From Oceanobacillus_B kapialis (GTDB taxonomy: Bacteria; Bacillota; Bacilli; Bacillales; Amphibacillaceae): 22,890 bases of DNA. Positions 6,991 through 15,230 of the stretch are shown piece after piece. The notes beneath the pieces were generated by a model. The model saw only the letters and a list, made by a program, of their open reading frames with translations. It made no database searches and was not told the origin of the DNA. Within the stretch, counting starts at the first letter, position 1; each line of letters starts with the position of its first letter. The DNA lies in assembly GCF_042685265.1 (NCBI RefSeq), contig NZ_JBHUMX010000015.1. One strand, written 5' to 3'. The translations under genes and the position numbers were made by a program.

Positions 6991-7845
6991 ATGAATGCAG
7001 TAGAATTTCACGATGTAGCAAAAAAACGTAAGGATTTCAGGCTTGAAAATATTAATATGACTATACCAAGTGGCTTTGTCACAGGCTTTATTGGTCCCAA
7101 TGGAAGCGGGAAAACAACGACCATACAAATGCTAATGAACTTACTTAACACGGATAACGGAGAAATAACATTATTTGGTGAAAGTCACAAGGATCACCAT
7201 GTGAAACAACGAATAGGTTTTGTTTATGATGATCTTTATATGTACGAAGAATTTAACATTAATAAAATGAAATCCTTTATTGCGCCGCTTTATGAAAATT
7301 GGAATGAAACACTTTTCCAGAAATATGTGAAGGAATTTGATTTGCCGTTAAAGAAAAAGTTAAAGCATTTCTCTAAAGGGATGAAAATGAAGTGCTCCTT
7401 ATTATTCGCCCTTGCTCATGAGCCTGAGTTTATTATTATGGATGAACCAACATCAGGGCTTGATCCAATATTTCGCCGGGAACTTTTAGATCAATTACAG
7501 GAGCTTATGCTGCGGGATAATCAAACGATCTTCTTGTCGACCCATATTACAACAGACCTTGAGCGGATAGCTGATTATATCGTGTTTATTTACAAAGGGG
7601 AAATTATTTTTCAGAAGAGTATGTTGGAAATTCAGGAGCAGTTCCATATCGTTAAAGGAAAAAAAGAAATGATTGATGCGGATACTGAGACACTTTTTTC
7701 CGGGATAAGAATGAATGAGAATGGTTTTTCTGCATTATATGAAGGAGATCCTCACGTTTTTGATGCTCATGGAGAAGAAATGGTTACTGAAAATGCTAGT
7801 CTTGAAGATATTATGTACTTCCTGACAAGGGAGGGTAATAAATGA
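6991..7845 (+). CDS. ABC transporter ATP-binding protein, 284 aa
   Basis: This is the cytoplasmic ATPase of an ABC-2-type exporter. Walker A is GPNGSGKTT (about residues 36-44). The signature loop is degenerate, FSKGMKMK instead of LSGGQ, as is common in this subfamily. Walker B is EFIIMDEPTSGLD, and the H-loop is FLSTH. The C-terminal 70 residues are an accessory domain typical of YtrB-like and related exporters. ATG 6991 was chosen because AAGGAG lies about 9 bases upstream and the protein then starts at the usual NAVEFHDVAKK strand. Upstream in-frame ATGs at 6952 and 6973 overlap the GntR gene. Its stop overlaps the next gene by ATGA, indicating translational coupling. Confidence 0.93.
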   Translation: MNAVEFHDVAKKRKDFRLENINMTIPSGFVTGFIGPNGSGKTTTIQMLMNLLNTDNGEITLFGESHKDHHVKQRIGFVYDDLYMYEEFNINKMKSFIAPLYENWNETLFQKYVKEFDLPLKKKLKHFSKGMKMKCSLLFALAHEPEFIIMDEPTSGLDPIFRRELLDQLQELMLRDNQTIFLSTHITTDLERIADYIVFIYKGEIIFQKSMLEIQEQFHIVKGKKEMIDADTETLFSGIRMNENGFSALYEGDPHVFDAHGEEMVTENASLEDIMYFLTREGNK

Positions 7846-8483
7846 TTGGCTCTTTAATGAAGAAGGACTTTTATATAAATGGCATTTACTATTTGATTAT
7901 CCTTGGGTTGATTCCCTTATTTTATGTCATGGAGACAGATCAATATTATTTGTATTTTGGAATAATGATCGGTTTCCTTTTTAACCTTTTTTATTACGAT
8001 CATCGAAATCATGTAAATCGTTTTATCGGAAGCTTACCTGTAAAGCTTCGCAACGTTGTATTAAGTAGATATATTACAATGTTTTCAATCCTGGTCTGCT
8101 TCGTTCTGTACGTCTGGCTTGTGGATAGTCTTGCCCACTATGGTCTGCCATATTTGGAAACACAACCGATGACGACAATCGAAATCATGATCTTATTTAC
8201 ATTCATTAGTATTACAATTTCCATTTCAATGCCCATTTACTACCTTGTCAAAACCTTTATGAAAGCTATTGGAATTCAAATGGGGCTTTTAGTTTTTGGT
8301 ACCTTTGCATTCGCAATAATGCTTGGAAATGAGTATATTACGTTTTACGAGCCGCTTCTTCTCGGGCTATTCAAGTTAATTGATATACAACCATATGTCA
8401 TGCTCATTCTGATTTCTCTACTATTCTTGTATCTGTCCTATGAACTATCAGCATGGATCTATACAAAAAAAGCGAAAGTGTAG
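7842..8483 (+). CDS. ABC-2-type permease subunit 1, 213 aa
   Basis: This hydrophobic protein has about six membrane segments and resembles the ABC2_membrane_5 type of permease that travels with YtrA-type regulators. After MIGSLMKKDFYINGIYY the first two helices follow. The motif RFIGSLPVKLRNVVLSRYI in the cytoplasmic loop is a shared feature of this family, with S-L-P-V-K recurring in the next gene (IASLPVKLAAIVRGRYV). The two permeases are therefore paralogues that probably form a heterodimer. The gene overlaps the ATPase by 4 bases and is followed without a gap by the second permease. The substrate is unknown; export of a membrane-active or cell-wall-active compound is plausible only by family analogy. 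Confidence 0.88.
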   Translation: MIGSLMKKDFYINGIYYLIILGLIPLFYVMETDQYYLYFGIMIGFLFNLFYYDHRNHVNRFIGSLPVKLRNVVLSRYITMFSILVCFVLYVWLVDSLAHYGLPYLETQPMTTIEIMILFTFISITISISMPIYYLVKTFMKAIGIQMGLLVFGTFAFAIMLGNEYITFYEPLLLGLFKLIDIQPYVMLILISLLFLYLSYELSAWIYTKKAKV

Positions 8484-8495
8484 GTGAAATGCAAT

Positions 8496-9161
8496 ATGTT
8501 AAGTCTATTAAGATATAACTTTTTATTGCCCACATTCGGTACCTGGCTCAGCTTTTTCTTAGCAATCCCTATTTTTTATAGTCTTATGATTCCGCCAATA
8601 TTTATTTACATTGTCTTTGTGACGACCATCATTCTTTCTTATTTTTATACCGACCTGCGGGCTAGGAGTACGATGTATATAGCCAGCCTTCCTGTAAAAC
8701 TTGCAGCTATTGTAAGAGGCCGTTATGTGAGTGTTAGTCTGATAAGCCTTTGTCTTTTATTCTATCAATGGGGCTGGGGTGTTGTGATTAGTAACCTTTT
8801 CGGAATTGGCGTTTATGTGTATACGTGGAAGGATATCCTGGTGCTGTCGATGCTAGCAGTACTGATCGTAACACTGGTTACGCCCATTTACTATGCTGTT
8901 AAATCTTTCCTCATGGCAACAGGTATTGTATTAATCGGATACTTTCTCGCTGTTTTCTATTCCCTAAAGCCTTTAACAGATGTGTTAGGGATGGATAATT
9001 ACGTTATTTTTAATGAACTGGATGCTGGGTTTGTTTTAGTTGTGGAAAAATACGTTCCATTTCAGCCATTTGTTACGCTCGGTATTGCTGTACTGGTACT
9101 TTTATTCCTTTCAATAAAGCTTTCGGAACGATTGTTTATTAAGAAGCAGCGGATTACATGA
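8496..9161 (+). CDS. ABC-2-type permease subunit 2, 221 aa
   Basis: This second hydrophobic permease, with about six membrane segments, is paralogous to the preceding gene: loop motif SLPVKLAAIVRGRYV and a similar helix order including TPIYYAVKSFLMATGI, against MPIYYLVKTFMKAIGI in subunit 1. ATG 8496 was chosen because TAGGTGA, which includes the stop of subunit 1, lies 9 bases before it. A GTG at 8484 directly after that stop would give four extra residues, without its own ribosome binding site. The operon ends at the terminator 9180-9215. Together with the ATPase it forms a three-gene exporter. Confidence 0.88.
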   Translation: MLSLLRYNFLLPTFGTWLSFFLAIPIFYSLMIPPIFIYIVFVTTIILSYFYTDLRARSTMYIASLPVKLAAIVRGRYVSVSLISLCLLFYQWGWGVVISNLFGIGVYVYTWKDILVLSMLAVLIVTLVTPIYYAVKSFLMATGIVLIGYFLAVFYSLKPLTDVLGMDNYVIFNELDAGFVLVVEKYVPFQPFVTLGIAVLVLLFLSIKLSERLFIKKQRIT

Positions 9162-9179
9162 ATGCAATTTATTTAAAAT

Positions 9180-9215
9180 AGGAGAGAAACAACCTTATAC
9201 GATTGTTTCTCTCCT
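9180..9215. terminator. Strong terminator after the ABC operon
   Basis: AGGAGAGAAACAA (9180-9192) and TTGTTTCTCTCCT (9203-9215) form a perfect 13-bp stem with a 10-base loop, followed by AACTTTT. It can also serve the convergent hydrolase gene. Confidence 0.88.
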
Positions 9216-9229
9216 AACTTTTCAATCTG

Positions 9230-10660
9230 TTATTGACTTCCCTCAACCTTGTTTAGTTGCCTAAATGCTAATTCAACCAGATGAATATTTTCACTCTTAT
9301 TTCTTCTAAAACGAATAGTGGTATCCAGGTCTCTCATAGAAAATAAAAACTGGTCATTGCCAATCGGTTTTAGCACTGTTTTAGCTATACCGGGAATTTC
9401 CAAATACAGATCATTATTTTCTATTTTAAATTCACATCTCATGCCGTCGTTCGCCATGAAAGTTCCTTCAAATTCTTTTAAGCTTTCAAGTGATAAGTTG
9501 ACGATCTCCACATTTAAATAGGAAGCATCAGCAGGTTTTCCTAGGTATTCGGCAAAGGCACTAAATAATAGTTTTGTAGATGGGGCTTCACCTATATTTG
9601 CAAGCGATATTCCACTTAAACCGATTTCTGGGAGAATATTCATGTGGGCCGTTACCCCTTTAATGTCTCCACCATGATGAACGAGCTTATATCCAAAAAA
9701 GTCTGGGATAATCATGACACCATAGCCATAGTACATGTCATGTGAACACGCAATGTACGGTGTGGTCATAATTTTGACGCTTTCAGGTGAGAGAATTGTG
9801 ACATCCCCCACTTTTCCTTCGTTTCGAATCACTTCTGTAAATTTAAGCATGTCATTCACTGTCGACTTTAAAAAACCCGCTGCACGCATTGCTGGTGCGT
9901 CCCATGCATGATTGGACCTCACTACAATTTCTTCATCGCCATCCTTTCCCCTCTCATATAACACAGCGATATTTTCATATTCCCCCAAATCCTCATAATG
10001 GAATACACTATGGTGCATACCAGCAGGTTTCAAGATATTTTCTCGTACGTATTGTTCATACGGAACTCCACTAACCTTTTCTATAATTGCACCTAAAAGG
10101 GCAAAACCATCATTTGAATAACTGAATTCAGCTCCTGGATCTCCAACTGGGGTGAATCCTGCTTCTGAAATGGCATCCATCAAATCGGAATGTGTAACAA
10201 TCGTTTGGAGTGCATCCAATGGGTTACCTTGCTGTGGATCTACTTTAAAGTTAGGATCACTTTCTATACTTTCTTTCAATGCGCCCATTAATGTGGGTAA
10301 TGGCGGAAGTCCTGATGAGTTTGTTAAAAAATGATGAATCGTTATTTTCTCGGATTGCGCTTCATTAGAAAACTTAAAAGCTGGTAAATAGTTTACGACG
10401 GGATCATTAACATGCAGCTTTCCCTTTTCTTGTAATTGAAGTATGGCAACTGCTGTAACGGCTTTTGTAATGGAACCTACCCCAAAAACAGTATCCAGGG
10501 ATAACGGTAGCTTTTCTTCACTGTCCCGAAACCCAAACTCTTTTTCGTAACGTAATTCACCATTCTCGGCTATTCCCATAGCAAATGCTGGTACGTTGAA
10601 TTTGTTTAATTTGTCCTCTGAAAATTGGTCGAAATCCTGCCTTATTGTTTCTTGTTTCAT
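9230..10660 (-). CDS. Serine hydrolase of the class C beta-lactamase fold, 476 aa
   Basis: This is a penicillin-binding-protein-like serine hydrolase (Pfam Beta-lactamase type). The three active-site motifs are visible: SITK at residues 63-66 (nucleophile Ser63, Lys66), YSN at 181-183, and HHGG at 328-331 in the place of the KTG box. A C-terminal beta-rich domain of about 85 residues follows the catalytic domain, as in many esterase or peptidase members of this family. No signal peptide or membrane helix is seen, so a cytosolic esterase or peptidase is more likely than a cell-wall enzyme or true beta-lactamase. ATG 10660 has GGGAG 6-7 bases upstream; an upstream in-frame ATG would add 15 residues without support. 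The gene is monocistronic. Confidence 0.88.
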   Translation of the reverse strand: MKQETIRQDFDQFSEDKLNKFNVPAFAMGIAENGELRYEKEFGFRDSEEKLPLSLDTVFGVGSITKAVTAVAILQLQEKGKLHVNDPVVNYLPAFKFSNEAQSEKITIHHFLTNSSGLPPLPTLMGALKESIESDPNFKVDPQQGNPLDALQTIVTHSDLMDAISEAGFTPVGDPGAEFSYSNDGFALLGAIIEKVSGVPYEQYVRENILKPAGMHHSVFHYEDLGEYENIAVLYERGKDGDEEIVVRSNHAWDAPAMRAAGFLKSTVNDMLKFTEVIRNEGKVGDVTILSPESVKIMTTPYIACSHDMYYGYGVMIIPDFFGYKLVHHGGDIKGVTAHMNILPEIGLSGISLANIGEAPSTKLLFSAFAEYLGKPADASYLNVEIVNLSLESLKEFEGTFMANDGMRCEFKIENNDLYLEIPGIAKTVLKPIGNDQFLFSMRDLDTTIRFRRNKSENIHLVELAFRQLNKVEGSQ

Positions 10661-10804
10661 AGCGTACTCCCTCTCTCTAATTGTTTTTTGCTTTCTTAGG
10701 TACACTTTAATTAAATTTGGTCACTTATGCACCCTCCCCTAGTTTGGGATTATCTACGACTTCAGACGGATATTTTGCATTTGTAGTTTCCAATAAAATC
10801 CCCC

Positions 10805-10833
10805 TTGACAATGAACTACATATATGAGATTAT
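10805..10833 (+). promoter_or_regulatory. Sigma-A-type promoter driving an untranslated region upstream of cvfB
   Basis: TTGACA at 10805-10810 is followed by a 17-base spacer and GATTAT at 10828-10833. The predicted start near 10840 is about 370 bases before the first credible start codon on this strand (11208). The intervening 300-plus bases hold no gene. Confidence 0.55.
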
Positions 10834-10839
10834 GAATGT

Positions 10840-11177
10840 TGATATTAAATAGAAGTAACAGATAAGTGATCTGGCATTCTACAATGTTTTTGAAGATGCT
10901 TATTCACACTGGCGCGACTAAGGGGTCGCAAGGACATAAGAGCAGGTAGGGCTTATGTTGCTTAAGTTAGAGAACACCCAGTGGAACACGTACCGCGGTT
11001 AAGCGAAATTCTGAATAAAGATAGATAAACTATAGATAATATGCTGAAAAATAGATGTACCAGGTAAACCTGGTTTAAGAATTTCCCACCCGATCTAATC
11101 GGGATAATAAAAAAATTAAAATCTTATGTGTTACTTTGTAAATCAAAGGGGTACTCTTACTAGTGAGTACCCCTTTT
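10840..11177 (+). ncRNA. Candidate structured RNA or leader upstream of cvfB, class not recognised
   Basis: This gene-free stretch lies between a consensus promoter and a terminator. Self-complementary segments are CACTGG (10907-10912) with CCAGTG (10978-10983), which encloses two hairpins: GCGAC (10914-10918) with GTCGC (10925-10929), and ACATAAG (10934-10940) with CTTATGT (10952-10958). GCTTAA (10960-10965) could pair with TTAAGC (10999-11004), which would cross the outer helix as a pseudoknot. Further hairpins are ACCAGG/CCTGGT at 11059-11074 and CCCGAT/ATCGGG at 11089-11103. The 10907-11004 part is visibly richer in G and C than its surroundings. I could not match it to tmRNA, RNase P, SRP RNA, a T-box or a common riboswitch. 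It may be a free small RNA or an attenuating leader of cvfB. Confidence 0.5.
11145..11177 (+). terminator. Intrinsic terminator directly before cvfB
   Basis: AAAGGGGTACTC (11145-11156) and GAGTACCCCTTT (11165-11176) form a perfect 12-bp stem with an 8-base loop, ending in TTTT. It stands 31 bases before the cvfB start, so either it ends a separate RNA or it attenuates cvfB. Confidence 0.8.
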
Positions 11178-11207
11178 CCAATCTTACATATGAAAGAAGG
11201 TTTACTG

Positions 11208-12062
11208 ATGAGTCATTTACCAATCGGTACCATCCAGACAATGGTGGTACTTCGAAAAATTGATACAGGATATGTCCTGCAAAAGGATTTGGATGAAGCA
11301 TTACTCCATCAAAATGAAACCGAAACAGAGCTTGAAGAAGGACAGGAAGTGGAGGTTTTTCTTTACCAGGATAAAAAGGGAAACACGATCGCCACAACGA
11401 AACTCCCACATATTCAGATGGATGAATACGGTTGGGCAGAGGTTTCCGAAGTAATGCCTAACTTAGGTGCGTTCGTTAACATCGGTACGACCAAGGAAAT
11501 TCTCGTTTCCAAGGATGATCTTCCCCTTTTTGAATCGGTTTGGCCTGAAAAGGGAGACAAGCTTTTTGTGACACTGGGCAAGGACCAAAAAGGTCGATTA
11601 CTTGCGCTACCAGCAACAGAAGGTGTTATTGCCCGGGAAGTGGAACTTGCACCAGAGGAATTGCTGAACCAACAGGTATCTGGAACGGTGTATCATACAA
11701 GCCGAGAAGGCGCTGCTATATTAACAACCGAGGATTACCGCGGATTTATTCATCACACAGAACGAAAAACAGAACCACGCCTTGGTGAATTTGTAAATGG
11801 TCGGGTTATTGAAGTAAAACCTGATGGTACATTAAATGTTTCGCTAAGACCACTCAAGCAAGACAGTATGGGCGAGGATGCTGACGCAATCATGGAACAC
11901 CTTGAACTTAGCGGTGGCGTTATTCCTTTTGGGGATAAGAGTGATCCAGAAGATATTCGCGGTACCTTCGAGATAAGCAAAGCAGCATTTAAAAGGGCGC
12001 TTGGAAAGTTGATGAAGGAAGGAAAAGTTGAACAGCGTGATGGCAAGACCTACTTGAAATAG
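11208..12062 (+). CDS. cvfB: CvfB/YitL-type S1-domain RNA-binding protein, 284 aa
   Basis: This is a cytosolic RNA-binding protein. The family (YitL in B. subtilis, conserved virulence factor B in Staphylococcus) has three S1-like OB folds in a row and a C-terminal winged helix. Here the OB folds are seen at about residues 1-65 (GTIQTMVVLRKIDTGYVL), 70-135 (WAEVSEVMPNLGAFVNIG) and 145-210 (VSGTVYHTSREGAAILT, FVNGRVIEVKPDGTLNVSLRP). The winged helix lies at about 225-284 (DIRGTFEISKAAFKRALGKLMKEGKVEQ). ATG 11208 is preceded by AAGAAGG; the longer open frame begins inside the upstream terminator and is not credible. The gene is monocistronic with a strong terminator. The RNA-like region before it may control it. 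Confidence 0.9.
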   Translation: MSHLPIGTIQTMVVLRKIDTGYVLQKDLDEALLHQNETETELEEGQEVEVFLYQDKKGNTIATTKLPHIQMDEYGWAEVSEVMPNLGAFVNIGTTKEILVSKDDLPLFESVWPEKGDKLFVTLGKDQKGRLLALPATEGVIAREVELAPEELLNQQVSGTVYHTSREGAAILTTEDYRGFIHHTERKTEPRLGEFVNGRVIEVKPDGTLNVSLRPLKQDSMGEDADAIMEHLELSGGVIPFGDKSDPEDIRGTFEISKAAFKRALGKLMKEGKVEQRDGKTYLK

Positions 12063-12071
12063 TCAATCCAT

Positions 12072-12111
12072 AGAAAAACCTGTAGAATTGTTAGGTTCTA
12101 CAGGTTTTTCT
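12072..12111. terminator. Bidirectional terminator between cvfB and the small membrane gene
   Basis: AGAAAAACCTGTAGAA (12072-12087) and TTCTACAGGTTTTTCT (12096-12111) make a perfect 16-bp stem with an 8-base loop. T-runs are on both strands, so it serves both convergent genes. Confidence 0.92.
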
Positions 12112-12116
12112 CATGC

Positions 12117-12401
12117 TTATGCTTCTACATTCGCGTAAGAGTCAATAATGGATGTTACGATTAAGCCTGTTGCGGCTGCAAATAAGAATGCAATTCCCCA
12201 CCCACCATAGCCTAATCCCATAATATCTACTTTACCAGCTACTGCTGCCAGCGTTACGAATACCCCACCGGCAAGTGCGATAAGAAAGCTTGGAAAATAG
12301 CCGAGATAATTATTTTTTGATAACGCTTTAGAAAAGAACAAACTAATTGCAACGAGCACAGCAGCTGTGATGCCCCCAATTGTAATAACGGATTCTACCA
12401 T
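12117..12401 (-). CDS. Small three-helix membrane protein, 94 aa (YesK-like?)
   Basis: Three hydrophobic segments fill the protein: about residues 5-25, 34-55 and 66-86. Short loops lie between them, including KALSKNNYLGYFPS between helices 1 and 2 and DIMGLGYGGWG between 2 and 3. The layout and the GGWG stretch before the last helix resemble the YesK-like family of Bacillaceae membrane proteins of about 90-100 residues, but I hold this loosely. No function is known for that family. The ribosome binding site GGGGTGA lies just upstream of the ATG. It is a single gene, convergent with cvfB. Confidence 0.7.
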   Translation of the reverse strand: MVESVITIGGITAAVLVAISLFFSKALSKNNYLGYFPSFLIALAGGVFVTLAAVAGKVDIMGLGYGGWGIAFLFAAATGLIVTSIIDSYANVEA

Positions 12402-12552
12402 CTTCTCACCCCATAAATATTGTAAGTTATGAACCTATGTATCTAGTTACATACAGTCTACCTTCCCATTTAAGGAAAGTCAATTAGGTTTAGTGGCGAG
12501 AGTATCCTCACCACTATAGTGCTTTAGCTTGTTGAAAGGATCGGCGATTCCC

Positions 12553-12747
12553 TTAATCATACACCACTCTTCCAACCTGACCATCCTCCAACCGTACCTT
12601 CACCCCATGCGGGTGATAAGACGAATTGGTTAGCAAATCTTTTACGACTCCTGCCGTTCGCTTTCCAGACCTTTGATCTTTTTTTAAAATGACCTCTACT
12701 TCTAAGCCTTGGTATATATTTTTTCGGTACCTTCCATCAACTTGCAT
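12553..12747 (-). CDS. ywbE: YwbE family protein, 64 aa
   Basis: This short basic protein has the YwbE signature: YRKNIYQGLEVEVILKKDQRSGKRTAGVVKDLLT, then HPHGVKVRLEDGQVGRV. Members are about 60-70 residues and widespread in bacteria. The KKDQRTGK and HPHGIKVxLxxGxVGRV motifs recall a small beta-barrel nucleic-acid-binding fold, but no activity is established. The start has GGAAGGGG upstream with a rather long AT-rich spacer. The gap of 151 bases to the next gene holds one imperfect hairpin at about 12492-12518 (TAGTGGCGAG and CTCACCACTA) without a good T-run. Confidence 0.88.
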   Translation of the reverse strand: MQVDGRYRKNIYQGLEVEVILKKDQRSGKRTAGVVKDLLTNSSYHPHGVKVRLEDGQVGRVVYD

Positions 12748-12854
12748 TTTTTATAGCCCCTTCCATTTCATTGCTTCATTATATAATATTTCCGTTCTAT
12801 AGAAAAAGGAATCTCTACTTTTATGTCGAATATATAGGGTGAAGGAGGGTCATC

Positions 12855-14552
12855 ATGCAAACATTTGAAAATTATACTTATGAGCGACCAAATATGGAAG
12901 CAGAAAAAGAAAAATTCCATGCATTATTAAAACAATTTAAAGAGGCTTCTTCTTATAAGGAAGCAACTGAAGCGATTGAAGCCATCAACAAACAAAGAAG
13001 TACATTAGACACGATGTCTAATCTTGTGCATATTCGTGCTTCTATTGATACAAACGACGAGTTTTATCAAAAAGAGCGTGACTTTTTTGATGAGGTAGGA
13101 CCGGAAATTGCTGAATTGAATACAGAATTCTATAAAGTATTGGTCTCTTCTTCTTTCCGTAAGGAGTTGGAAAATGAATGGGGCACCCAGCTTTTTCAAA
13201 TTGCGGATTATCAGATCAAAGCATTCTCCCCTGAGGTTATGAACCTCTTGCAAGAGGAAAATAAGTTAACGTCAGCGTACAATAAGCTTGTTGCTTCTGC
13301 GCAAGTGGAATTTCAAGGAGATACGTACACACTGGCACAGTTAGGGCCTTTTGCAGAGCATAAAGACCGAGCTGTACGAAAAGAAGCAATGAATGCTAGT
13401 GCTGGATTCTTTGCAGAACATGCCGATAAATTTGATGAGCTTTATGACAAGCTTGTAAAAGTTCGCCATGAAATTGCGGTAAAATTAGGCTATAAAAACT
13501 TTGTGGAGCTTGGCTATATACGGATGCAGCGCATCGATTATAATGCAGAAATGGTAGAGGTTTTCCGGAAGCAAGTACGGGAAGTTCTTGTGCCGCTTGC
13601 TTCCAAGCTTTACAAGAAACAAGCTGAGCGCATCGGCATTGATAAGCTGAAGTTTTATGATGTTAACTTTGATTTTAAAACTGGAAATGCCACTCCAAAA
13701 GGCTCTCCGGAATGGATCATTGAAAACGGGAAACAAATGTACAAAGAACTTTCTGATGAAACCAGTGAATTTTTCCAATTTATGCTTGATCGCAACCTAA
13801 TGGATCTGGAAGCAAAAAAAGGAAAAGAAGCTGGTGGCTATTGTACGTACATTGAGGATTATCAATCACCATTTATCTTCGCCAACTTTAATGGCACTTC
13901 TGGTGATATTGATGTGTTAACCCATGAAGCAGGACATGCATTTCAGGTGTATTCCAGCAGAGGATTCGCAGTTCCAGAATACTTATTCCCTACCTTGGAA
14001 TCAGCAGAAATTCATTCCATGAGCATGGAATTCTTTACATGGCCATGGATGGAGTTATTTTTCAAAGAGGACACAGAAAAATATAAATACGCACATCTTG
14101 CGAGCGGCATTCACTTTATTCCGTATGGTGTTGCCGTCGATGAATTCCAGCATCTTGTTTATGAAAACCCAGAGTGGACGCCAGATCAGCGCAAGCAAGC
14201 ATGGAAGAAGTTAGAGGAAACCTATCTTCCACACCTGGATTATGATGGAAATGCTTATTTAGAGGCTGGTAGCTATTGGCAACGCCAGGGGCATATCTAT
14301 GATGTTCCATTCTATTATATTGATTACACATTAGCGCAAATCTGTGCATTTCAGTTCTGGAAAAAATCTCGGGAAAATCAGGAGCAAGCATGGGAAGATT
14401 ATCTTCGCCTATGTAAACTTGGTGGTTCTAAATCTTTCTTAGGGTTAGTAGAAGCTGCCGACCTGAGATCACCTTTTGAGGAAGGTACAGTGGAAGAAAC
14501 AGTTGAGGTTATTGAAAAGTGGTTGGATAGTGTGGATGATAAAGCATTGTAA
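12855..14552 (+). CDS. M3-family oligoendopeptidase, 565 aa
   Basis: This is a zinc metallopeptidase of family M3 (thimet oligopeptidase/PepF clan) that degrades short peptides in the cytoplasm. The zinc motif HEAGH is at residues 357-361, with the third ligand probably Glu385 (LESAEIHSMSMEFF). The N-terminal 200 residues are the usual helical oligoendopeptidase domain. C-terminal aromatic-rich motifs such as GSYWQRQGHIYDVPFYYIDYTLAQICAFQFW close the channel and supply substrate-binding Tyr and His. Length matches the roughly 565-residue M3 type rather than the 600-residue PepF. Its ribosome binding site is GAAGGAGG just before ATG. It is monocistronic with a terminator at 14575. Confidence 0.93.
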   Translation: MQTFENYTYERPNMEAEKEKFHALLKQFKEASSYKEATEAIEAINKQRSTLDTMSNLVHIRASIDTNDEFYQKERDFFDEVGPEIAELNTEFYKVLVSSSFRKELENEWGTQLFQIADYQIKAFSPEVMNLLQEENKLTSAYNKLVASAQVEFQGDTYTLAQLGPFAEHKDRAVRKEAMNASAGFFAEHADKFDELYDKLVKVRHEIAVKLGYKNFVELGYIRMQRIDYNAEMVEVFRKQVREVLVPLASKLYKKQAERIGIDKLKFYDVNFDFKTGNATPKGSPEWIIENGKQMYKELSDETSEFFQFMLDRNLMDLEAKKGKEAGGYCTYIEDYQSPFIFANFNGTSGDIDVLTHEAGHAFQVYSSRGFAVPEYLFPTLESAEIHSMSMEFFTWPWMELFFKEDTEKYKYAHLASGIHFIPYGVAVDEFQHLVYENPEWTPDQRKQAWKKLEETYLPHLDYDGNAYLEAGSYWQRQGHIYDVPFYYIDYTLAQICAFQFWKKSRENQEQAWEDYLRLCKLGGSKSFLGLVEAADLRSPFEEGTVEETVEVIEKWLDSVDDKAL

Positions 14553-14574
14553 TAAGTTAGCTTTTTATAACAAT

Positions 14575-14610
14575 GGCCGAGTGATTTTATACGCTCGGCC
14601 TTTGTTTTTT
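14575..14610 (+). terminator. Intrinsic terminator of the M3 peptidase gene
   Basis: GGCCGAG (14575-14581) and CTCGGCC (14594-14600) enclose a 12-base loop and are followed by TTTGTTTTTTT. Confidence 0.88.
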
Positions 14611-14637
14611 TATAAGACTGCGGCCATATTATTGCGA

Positions 14638-15132
14638 TTAATTTACGGTTCCTGTCACAGGCACGGTGTTTGATTTAACAAACTTTGTGAATAGATACCG
14701 TACGATTGGACCCATGATTACAAGCTGTAATGGCAAAGCGACAATTAGATTTCTTAAGGCGATGGATGTGTAATTTTCCAGAAGAGATGCTTCTCCTAAA
14801 CCGCCCATAGCTGCTGCTGTTAGCAACCCATATAAAGACATGCAAATCACCATTCCCAACACCATAAGAATAGACATGGATAATATCTTATAAATGCGTT
14901 TGTCTTGTTTAATCGGTAATGAAAACGCCACTTTTCGCGCCACTGGCCCCACAATAAACCAATCCAATATAAAGGCCACGATAAAACCTAAGAGTAGATT
15001 AACAATAATTCCACTCACAGGAATAACTCCTAATAAATCTTGTAAAAGTAAATTGTAAAAGGTCATCACAATGACCATTCCGGTGCACATCATTAATCCA
15101 AAATAAAAGCTTTCTTTCTTTGTTGTCGGCAA
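14638..15132 (-). CDS. DUF2798 membrane protein with an internal duplication, 164 aa, TTG start
   Basis: Four hydrophobic segments form two similar halves. Each half ends in a related motif: DWFIVGPVARKVAF near residues 57-70 and QLVIMGPIVRYLFTKF near residues 136-151. This is the duplicated DUF2798 arrangement, and no function is known for it. The start is TTG at 15132 with AGGA 4-6 bases upstream. The resulting N-terminus (MPTTKKESFYFGLMM) is what family members have, while the first in-frame ATG would cut into helix 1. The gene follows the Crp/Fnr gene on the same strand, separated by the 151-bp hairpin element, so an earlier operon may have been interrupted. Confidence 0.82.
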   Translation of the reverse strand: MPTTKKESFYFGLMMCTGMVIVMTFYNLLLQDLLGVIPVSGIIVNLLLGFIVAFILDWFIVGPVARKVAFSLPIKQDKRIYKILSMSILMVLGMVICMSLYGLLTAAAMGGLGEASLLENYTSIALRNLIVALPLQLVIMGPIVRYLFTKFVKSNTVPVTGTVN

Positions 15133-15230
15133 TCTTTCCTCATCCCTTCCAATATAATACTTTGTTATTATATAGGTTTCAAAAGTTCTTCATAAGTGAA
15201 CATTTTGTGACAGTTTTGAGGAGGAGACTA

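Noticed and set aside
10970..11005. T-box-like sequence (GTGGAAC ... TACCGCGG) before cvfB
   Set aside because: The T-box consensus needs GGTGG and ACCGCG nearly adjacent, and an aminoacyl-tRNA synthetase or amino-acid gene downstream. Here there is a 4-base insertion and an S1-domain protein gene.
11204..11213. Hammerhead-like CTGATGAG core at the cvfB start
   Set aside because: It is formed by the start codon context. No paired GAAA strand or flanking helices were found.
12492..12518. Terminator after ywbE
   Set aside because: The hairpin is imperfect and no T-run follows on either strand, so it was not listed as a terminator.
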